Assembly: GCF_021134715.1 (NCBI RefSeq)
Contig: NC_060026.1
Span: 1,178,001 to 1,242,000, forward strand
DNA from: Daphnia pulex
Taxonomy: Eukaryota > Arthropoda > Branchiopoda > Diplostraca > Daphniidae
DNA: 64,000 nucleotides
Reading direction: 5' to 3'
Below are positions 56,540 through 64,000 of this stretch, piece after piece. Position numbers and translations under genes: made by a program. Under the pieces are notes generated by a model. It made no database searches. It was given only the letters and a program-made list of their open reading frames with translations, and was not told the origin of the DNA. Numbering within the stretch: the stretch's first letter is position 1; each line of letters begins with the position of its first letter.

Positions 56540-58192
56540 TCAATCTAATTGAGCGTTTTCTTCTACCCAAGGTACGAACGATGCCACTTTGGCGTAGACT
56601 CCTGGTTTGCCCGAGGCGCATTCTATACTCGTATTCATAAAAACCAAAATTAATAACTTGGAATAACGAATTGCATAATCTTTCATTTTCCAACGTACTA
56701 TCTCCGTAGCTGACGACACCGATCTGCTTGAAACGGCATTTCGTGTCTTCCGGGTATTCAAGGACCAGTGGACCGCCGCTGTCGTTCTAAATTATAACCC
56801 AATCAAATCCGAATTATTAAAACAAATAGGCTTCTACAGGATTGAACTGGTGGAAACCAATCAGGAATCATCTTGACTTACTTGGCAAGTGTCTCGTCCG
56901 TCAGCAAAGGCGCACAAGGCACTGTCGGCCAGGTATTTATCATTCACGTCGATTTTGCATTGCTCGTTGTTGACAACCGACAAGGCAGCGTGCCGGAGGA
57001 CATGGGAATTCTTGCCTCCATCCGTAGTGTGTCCCCATCCCATGGCGGTCACCGTTTGGTCGTTACCGTCGAAACATTTGGGCACCAGGCAAATGGGCGC
57101 AACTTTGTCCGTGTATGTCACGGGCACGTCCAGCGTCAGGATGGCCAAGTCGTTTTCCTTCAAAAAAGTTGATCAAATAAAATACGAATCTGATTAATAA
57201 GCTTCTTTTCTATTATAGTTACTTACGACCGACTTCCAGTTGTAATCCTCGTGAACTTTGATTTTGCCGACGCTGTGCGTTTGCTCGGCGTCGTTTTCGT
57301 TACTGTTCTGTTTGTGCATGCCCAGTCTGACTTCGAAACGCTTAGGGCTGAGGGCTCTTGACAAATGCGATGGTGATATTCAATTAAAATTAATTCGATT
57401 AAGACCTGATTATTTTTGTTGACATTTACTTGGTAGAGTTGACGTGGGTGACGCAGTGAGCCGCTGTCAGGATCTTTGTCGGAGTAATCAGAGATCCACC
57501 GCAAACGTGATAGAACCAACCGTCATCGAGGACAGTTTCAGCCAATCCCACCTGGCAACACAAATGGCAGCAAATGGATTGAAATGGCCAGAAATTGTAT
57601 CGGTTTAATGAATGTCTATTTTAAATTACCATGAAAGGATATTGATTCTGGTTGACTTCTTCACTTCCTACCATCCGGAATTTAGGCTCTTGGTGGGTGG
57701 AACGACCTACGGCATTGCAACCAGAAATTATGGGAGCCACTTTGTCCGGATCGGATGCAGGAGCTTTAGGAGCGACTGCTGGCCCTTCGTTGGTGGAAGA
57801 GACGAGGAAGCCTTGCTCTCGCCCAGCCGTGTAAGTGGCACGGACCAGGTTACCATCAGCGTCGACATAACTCCAAGAACCGGCCATGTTACCATCAGCA
57901 TCGCGAATGTTGCTGGCAGCCTGGCCGGGGTAAGCATAGCCGAAATTAGCCTGGCCCTGCCCGTCCTGTGTGTACCATTGCTTCTGGGGTAGCGAAGCTG
58001 AGGTAATATCGGGCAACTCTCGAAGAGTGCCAATATTTTTAGCTTGAATGCCAGCCACAGCCAATAAGGACAATACCGTCAATAACATCTAATATTATAC
58101 AAGGATTTTGTTTAACAGTTTCATTTGATTCTTATCAATTTTAAATGTAATTATTAGATACGATTCAAAAATGTGCTTACCATTAGTTTCAT
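56540..58192 (-). CDS. Gene H: RR cuticle domain fused to an active-looking trypsin-like protease
   Basis: G-type gene. Exon 1 (58181-58192) reads MKLM; exon 2 (57630-58088) is again exactly 153 codons. The signal peptide MLLTVLSLLAVAGIQA precedes an RR core (QANFGYAYPGQAASNIRDADGNMAGSWSYVDADGNLVRATYTAGREQGF...). The activation site is FR-MVGSEE. ILTAAHC-type exon 3 (AAHCVTHVNST), NDLAILTLDVPV and GRDTCQ then NDSGGPL give a complete triad plus Asp189. Gly193 is Asn. The C-terminus is PGVYAKVASFVPWVEENAQLD. Secreted and probably chitin-bound; activity is predicted but the altered oxyanion loop may lower it. Confidence 0.87.
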
Positions 58193-58249
58193 TGCTGCGT
58201 CTGGAGCTGCGGGAAGAAGAAGCTGATCTGCCCTGTGATCGGCCCGGCT

Positions 58250-58257
58250 CTTTTATA
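58250..58257 (-). promoter_or_regulatory. TATA box of gene H
   Basis: TATAAAAG on the minus strand in the same GAGTATAAAAGAGCCGGGCC setting as in gene G. Confidence 0.7.
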
Positions 58258-60017
58258 CTCATCCGCCAGACGGAAATTTGATTTCAGGTTCTTCATCTTC
58301 GATGCTTTCCCAACAGTATTCGACTTTTTCGTCTTTGTTCGTGACAACGCCCAGCGTACACACCACATCAAAACAATTCCAAGATGCAGAACTCCCGCAA
58401 GATGTGCGCGACGGGTAAAAGCCAACGAGTCGACAAACCGGACTCGAGCCACTCCAGATTTGTAGTCTCACTCTACAGTTCCATCCATGTGTGCTGAACA
58501 TTGCTAGAGGTTATAGCAAAGTCAGCTTGTCCTTGCTTTTGTTGTTCGGGCTAATTATCCGATTATTTATTTGTATCGAGACTGATGTGCAAATTTTCAT
58601 TTTTCTGATTTAATTTTAATAGACGAATTAAGAATTTAGGGACGACGAAATTGACAAGCCCATGCAACAGATCCTTATTTATTTATTTTTATTTTTTTTT
58701 TCAGTTTTTAATTCTGCGCTATCGTCGTGTCAATTCTTTCGGAATGAATCCTATTTGCATGCGGAATTGGCAAGCCACAAAACGTGGCGATTGTCGAATC
58801 TACAAAGATAGCGCAAAATGGGCAACAAGTCGACAAAACGCATCTCATTAACTTATCCTCTAGTCATCAACAAAGACAATGAAAGCAAATGTTACTTGTG
58901 CTGATAATGGCCTGTCATCAGCAACAATCTCAGTTTCATCGACTATAGGTAATAATTTTGTGCTACCTTTATTTCATGATCTAGGTATATATTCAAATGA
59001 TAAATTGCATCTGAGCAAGCTTGTTGTGTAGAAATCTTAAATGTTTCTACTTACTCAAAAATTATAAGGCTTATCCATCCCCCATCTCATTTCTCTTAGT
59101 TGTTTCCGTAAATGTTTACCACAACATTTTCCACTTGGGAATGTAGATAAACATCATCCGACTGATTGGAGAATATCACCGTGTACATTGATCTCAGTGC
59201 ATTTACGAGGACGCCTTTCCTTCCATCTCATCTGACGCATCCAACTTTTCTGCTGAAGGAGTACTTGTGGAATCGTGGCGGTAATTTCCAAGAATTCAGG
59301 TAGGAAAATGCTTCACTTTTCCTCCTTTATTTCGTATCGTACATACAAAGTGAATAGCTGTCGGCAGGAATTCTTGCCATTTGCGGAAACCGGAAGTCAT
59401 ACAAATTTCATAGCGGAGTTTGACATTTTGAAATTAGTAACAAAATCGCAAGCGCACTTTCAATTTTTCTCGTCTTGGAATATCCCCAACAACAAACAAG
59501 TGGAACTCCCCCCTTTCGTCTTTGTTGTTGTGTAACCGGTCAAACTACACGTGAAATGATGATGACGTAAATCCAAGGGCATAATAAGAGTCTGGTCGCA
59601 AGGTCGGCCATTGACTGCTGCCAGCAGACTACGAATGATCAACTTTCTTAGATTATGGTATGATCAATCGTGAGCCATTTACCGGTCCGTATATAATCAT
59701 TTTCAATTAAATCAATTTACCATCCCATGAGAGTCAAAACGAGTAATGAGCTTAAGCTTTTTTTAATGCTGCTGAAAGGTTTAATTGTATTTGAATAAGA
59801 GTCGAGTAACGAAACCAAGTTCAATATTTAGAATTAAATACATTTAACTCTTGAGAAAGTAATAAAATATAGCTGCTCCACCAATTCAACTGCTGTTGTC
59901 GATTCGCATCAAAAGTCTAAATGGAATTCCCAATCTCAGCCGAATTGCGTCCGTTCTTCCATTCATAGTGATAGCCTGCCTGGGGTTGCGTGAATCGTGC
60001 GTGTATACGTCACACCC
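58258..60017. other. Intergenic H-I
   Basis: Noncoding mosaic of duplicated spacer. It includes a second palindrome copy (58710-58822), the GGGCAACAAGTCGACAAAACGC block, the CATCATCCGACTGATTGGAG block and the AAACTACACG/GGTCGCAAGGTCGGCCATTGACTGCTGCC block shared with 56050-56150. The tRNA-Cys present in the equivalent G-H spacer is missing here, apparently through a deletion of about 0.9 kb. Confidence 0.5.
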
Positions 60018-61672
60018 TCAAATAGGAACAGTTTGTGCAGCTATCCAAGGCAGGAACGAGGCCACTTTCGTATAAACGGTTGGGCTGCGAGCTTCCTCGA
60101 TGCATCCTACTCGTTTTCGTACCCACAAAACGAATAAGTTGAATCAATCGCAACTTTTATCATTTTTTGATGTACGTACTGTTTCCGAAGCTGACGATAC
60201 CGACCAGATTGTAACGGCATTCGGTGTTTTCCGCATCTTCAACGACTAGCGGACCTCCCTTCTCGTTCTAGATCCGACCAATTCCGAGTTACACGACAAA
60301 TGCTTGTACAGATATTTCTATTAACCATTGATGTGTAAAGTGCGACTTACTATGCAATTAATGCCTTTCCCGTTGCCATTGGCGCACATCGCCGTACTGG
60401 GCAGCTTCTCGTTCTTGAATTGGACTCTGCACTGCTCATTTTTCATACCGGTCAAGAAGGCGTACCTGAGCACTTCGGATAGCTTGCCGTCGTATTTCTT
60501 GTATCCCCAGCCCATGGCGATCAAGTCTGCGCCATCGCTGTTGAAACATTCCGGCACCAAGCAAACGGGGGCAACTTTGGGTGTCATCTCTACGGGACCG
60601 TCCAGCGTTAGAACGGCGATGTCGTTTTCCTTCGAAATAGACAAGACGAATTTGATTTAATTATTTTATTTTCCTTTCCGGCAAACGTTGTTTAATAGAA
60701 AAATGTTGGCCCTATATTTACCTCCGTAATGTGATCATAATCCGGGTGAATTTTTATTTCGTAGATGGGTGACGCTTGCTCCGAGTCTTCAATGTTATCA
60801 TCGGACTGCTTGGTTATGCCCAATCGGACATCGAATCGTGCTGGATGTACAGGCCTAGGAAACCCGATGGTTATATCATCACACACTGTTGATGAATGAA
60901 GTCCTTCTATTTGAAACCTACTTGTTGGAATTTTCCTCTGTGACACAGCGAGCCGATGTCAGGACGTGTGTCTTGCTAATGAGAGATCCAGCGCAATGGT
61001 AATAGAACTTTGGGTCGTCGCCTTCCCTGCTTTTAGCCAATCCCACCTGAACGCCAATGGCGAATGAAATGAAATGGCCAGACTTGAATCGGTTCATCGA
61101 CAATTCATATCAACTTACAATGTATTTCGCATCCACAACGGATTCTTTCGAAGACTTGGAGTTGAGGACGGTCTTTTGTGTTTTGAGGCCGGAAGGGGCT
61201 TCATTGCAAGCGCCAATCTTCGGAGTGGTACCCACTTTGCTCAGGTCGGATAGGACATTAGGAGCCACTCGCCCTTCGTTGGTGGATGAGACGAGGAAGC
61301 CTTGCTCTCGCCCAGCCGTGTAGGTGGCGCGGACCAGGTTACCATCAGCGTCGACATAACTCCAAGAACCGGCCATGTTGCCATCAGCATCGCGAATGTT
61401 GCTGGCAGCCTGGCCGGGGTAAGCATAGCCGAAATTAGCCCGGCGCTGCTCGTCCAGTGTGTACCATTGATTCCGGGGTGGCGAAGCTGAGCCGATGTCG
61501 GGCAATGCTCGAAGAGTGCCAATGTTTTTAGCTTGAATGCCAGCCACAGCCAATAAGGACAATACCGTCAATAACATCTACATGCAAGGGATTTTTCCCA
61601 TTAGTTTTAATTAACAAGACTTTAATTCTAATTCATTTAATTGGAAAATATTTTGCTTACCGTTGATTTCAT
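60018..61672 (-). CDS. Gene I: RR cuticle domain fused to an inactive trypsin-like domain
   Basis: G/H-type gene with exon 1 MKST and exon 2 at 61119-61577 (153 codons). The RR core is intact (RANFGYAYPGQAASNIRDADGNMAGSWSYVDADGNLVRATYTAGREQGF). The activation region is lost (SSKESVVDAKYIV with no R-IVGG). In the S1 domain the TAAHC motif is TSARC (His57 to Arg). NDIAVLTLDGPV keeps Asp102. GDSGGP reads NEKGGP (Ser195 to Lys), and the Asp189 region is GINC. The frame stays open through CIEEARSPTVYTKVASFLPWIAAQ to the stop. It must be a pseudoprotease. Its inactivating changes differ from those of B, D and F, so loss of activity was independent. Confidence 0.83.
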
Positions 61673-61733
61673 TGCTGCGCTTGCTGGAGCTGCTGGACGA
61701 AGCAAGTTGATTTGTTCCAGGATGGACCCGGGT

Positions 61734-61741
61734 CTTTTATA
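61734..61741 (-). promoter_or_regulatory. TATA box of gene I
   Basis: TATAAAAG on the minus strand, with GGCGGATGAG upstream exactly as in G and H. Confidence 0.7.
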
Positions 61742-62679
61742 CTCATCCGCCAGACGGGAATTTGATTTCAAATTCAAGTTTACGCGATTGATCATTTGCC
61801 AATAACATGATTCGAGTTTTCGTCGTTGTTAATGACCACGCCCAGTACACCGAGTACCCTGGAACCTGGATGGCGTCTCCAGCGCATTTGGCTATACAAG
61901 GGAGGAGGAGGAATTGAAAAAGATGTTGCAAAAGTCATAAAATTAAAAAAAACATTTCGTAAGTTGTGCAAACGGGGGTAAGCAGTGTCAACTGTCAACG
62001 GGTGGAAAGGGGGAATCACGCCGACAAACTGGATTTGCGCCACGCCCAGTAGCTTCGGTCATTATCACTACACAGCTCCATCCGTGTTAGAGGTTATATC
62101 AAAGTCCACCTGTAATTTGACGGCCATTTGAATTAATTAGTCGGAATGCAAATTTCATCTCCAGCAGAATCGCGAAAAAGAATTGTGAATGAAGAAAATC
62201 TACAATTTGTTTAATGGGCAACTTAAATTTCGTTCTATTTAACATTCTGTCAATTGTTTGGAATACAAATTTAGATTTGCGTATGGGATTGGCAAACCAC
62301 TCAAACTTGGCGACTCCTAAAATGGGCAAACAACAAGTCGAGTAAATGCATCTTATTAATACCTTACCTGTTATCAGTTGTTTGTATTATACGATTTTCA
62401 AAATGATCCGTCAAGTCACTGGCCGTAAGGAAACACGTTCAATCGTCTCCTTTACTGGGGTGGAAAAGTTGGCGAAACGATTCACCTGGCAACCAAATCA
62501 CCTGAGCATTAGTGAGAACTTCAGTTTCTTAGTCTCTTCCACTTTTGGCTAATTTTAACCAACACAGAAAAATTCACGATTAACGAATTTAACATCCGAT
62601 TACTGAAAAGCTTACGTTTCAAATCCAGTGAGCGAGCAAATATTTGATAATTTTTTTACCAAAAATTTTTTGTGTTGAA
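61742..62679. other. Intergenic 5' of gene I
   Basis: Noncoding. It contains a degraded form of the palindrome/GGGCAACAAGTCGA block (62245-62350) that precedes the tRNA-Cys in the G-H spacer, so the two spacers share an origin. No gene is seen. Confidence 0.45.
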
Positions 62680-62735
62680 GGGGGTATAGCTCTGTGGTAG
62701 TCGGAATGTCCCCAGTTCAAACCTGGGTGCCCCCT
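62680..62735 (+). pseudogene. tRNA-Cys pseudogene lacking D-stem 3' side and anticodon
   Basis: This copy of the tRNA at 54113 has the acceptor stem and T-arm intact (CCCAGTTCAAACCTGGG). A 16-base gap between GGTAG and TCGGAATG removes the 3' side of the D-stem, the 5' anticodon stem and the GCA anticodon. It is 56 nt long and cannot form a cloverleaf. Confidence 0.9.
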
Positions 62736-63876
62736 GAGGATACAATTATTTGACGTGATCATAATTTTTAATTGAAGAACGTATAAATCTTAAAATCAAA
62801 CTGTCAGAACACCCAATACTTGAAAGTAAACACTTTTGTAGATAATAACCTTAGATTGTTTAGAGTTTAGACTCCTTTTGCCTTTAGATATTCAGATGCA
62901 ATTTTTATTTTCTTTTTTTAAAATTGGCGGGGAGGTCGGGAAGAAACAGAAGTTAATTTAATCATTTGGCAACGGCGTTAATGGCTGCACGGTACAATTT
63001 GCAAGTGATCGTCTCTCATCCCTTATTCATGAGATGTATATTGTTTAAGTCCTGCAGCTGCTGTTTAGTAGGTAAATAACTCAAAATAAAGAGTAATAAT
63101 AAAAGTAGTATGATTATGGAGACTTTTTATCTTATGAGGGATTAAGAAGAGTATAACCTGGGGATGAAACTTGTAAAATGTTGGTTGCTGACAAGCAATT
63201 TTTATGTCAGCCCCCATGAAAGCATGGCATTCATTTTCCATTTGCTTAACAAGTTGATGTTTTTCTTTTCTCTCCCCAGATTTGAGTATTGAGATAATCA
63301 TCATCAACAGCAATGAGTGCAAATTTTGCTTGTGCTTGAATTGACCGCTATCAATCTATCATCATCAACAGTTGTCAACAGTCTGCTACTTCATCCCTAC
63401 GGTATTCATTTTGTGATGCAATTACTTATTCCATTTGGGATGTTTTTCAAGGCTTGCATATAGGTGTGCGTGCAAAGTCGGAACATTAGAATCTCTTGTT
63501 TATGAAAATACTGAATAATGTATACCCATCTCATTGTCAACTTTTCATCGTTTGTTTCCACAAATGTATCTATAACATCTATTATTTTTCAACTTAGGTT
63601 TACTGTCTTTTGTCGTCTTGCACATTCAAGTGAATGTGGGTTTATTCACGGAGACGCCCGTCTAATGTACCCAACTTTTCAGCTGATGGAACACGTGTGG
63701 ATGCCTGGCAGTATTTTCCAGGCTTCAAGGTTAGACACTATTTCATCCTTTCCTTATTATTGTTTAGTATTTTGTCACATGACTTGTCGTAAACAGTGAG
63801 GCAGCTCAGCTCATGAAACGATACATGGTTCCAAAATCCTGTTGGTTTCAATTGAGACTTTATGTTTAGAACCTAC
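62736..63876. other. Intergenic, tRNA pseudogene to gene J
   Basis: Noncoding spacer related to 54185-55260. Shared pieces include TTTGGCAACGGCGTTAATGGCTGCA, TTGCTTGTGCTxGxAxT and the GGAxxCCTGxCxGTATTTxCCAGxxTTCA stretch. I see no gene. Confidence 0.4.
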
Positions 63877-64000
63877 TTCTGGCAGAGTCGTCCTTGGTGA
63901 CACAGTGAGCCGCTGTTAGGATCTTTATCGGGTTAATCAGAGATCCACTGCAGGCCAACCCAAATCTTAGATTGGATTTTCCAAGTCGTCGCCTTTCAGT
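63877..64000 (-). CDS. Gene J: partial S1 protease exon, cut by window end
   Basis: The last 124 bases encode, on the minus strand, an exon-3 equivalent of the array: GLACSGSLINPIKILTAAHCVTKDDSA, followed by a splice donor (GTAGGT). The His57 motif TAAHC is intact. The rest of the gene lies beyond the window, so the presence of an RR domain and the state of Asp102 and Ser195 are unknown. Confidence 0.75.

Noticed and set aside
32845-61577. RR exons as independent small cuticle protein genes separate from the protease genes
   Set aside because: In B-I the RR exon ends in a splice donor just after PFMV-type sequence that is the start of the S1 domain, and downstream exons continue in phase. 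This makes one gene each; only A is RR alone.

Overview
The window looks like an arthropod nuclear genome, most likely a branchiopod crustacean such as Daphnia. It is AT-rich with short introns (about 60-100 bp). It carries an arthropod CAPA/periviscerokinin precursor, Rebers-Riddiford (RR) cuticle domains and TATA-box promoters. The species call is inference from gene content, with no database search.

Region 1 (1-13.3 kb) holds ordinary single-copy genes. They are BLCAP (+), a K+-dependent Na+/Ca2+ exchanger (- , 8 exons, 555 aa), UNC-50 (-) and EMC7 (+) as a head-to-head pair, an R-Ras/M-Ras type GTPase (- , 203 aa) and a CAPA neuropeptide precursor (+) encoding three FPRV-amide peptides.

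Region 2 (13.3-32.8 kb) holds two giant, apparently intronless genes of 2059 and 2003 codons in tandem on the + strand, plus a relic of a third 3' end. Both read in the same order: an N-terminal block with PD-(D/E)XK-like nuclease motifs (Q, E, DD, QxK) resembling the DUF4297/Cap4 type of bacterial anti-phage effectors; an unrecognised alpha/beta block; a NACHT NTPase with Walker A, Walker B and an NLR-like winged-helix end; and a long helical tail with two ankyrin-like units. This is the best candidate for an undescribed system: an animal NLR-like sensor whose effector end looks like a DNA-cutting domain.

Region 3 (32.8-64 kb) is a tandem array on the - strand of secreted proteins that join an RR chitin-binding cuticle domain to a trypsin-like (S1) protease domain. 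There are eight full genes or near-complete copies (B-I), one relic (A) and one cut by the window end (J). All share a TATA box, a 12-nt first coding exon and the same exon plan. C, E, G and H keep the catalytic triad. B, D, F and I have lost one or more catalytic residues, each in its own way. Flanking DNA is duplicated along with the genes. It includes a tRNA-Cys gene, a deleted tRNA-Cys copy and a palindromic element. Part of the protease-cluster flank also recurs downstream of both NACHT genes, so the two families share a duplication history.

Exon boundaries below were read by eye from splice signals and reading phase and may be off by a base or so. No LTR element, Polinton or other virus-derived copy was recognised.
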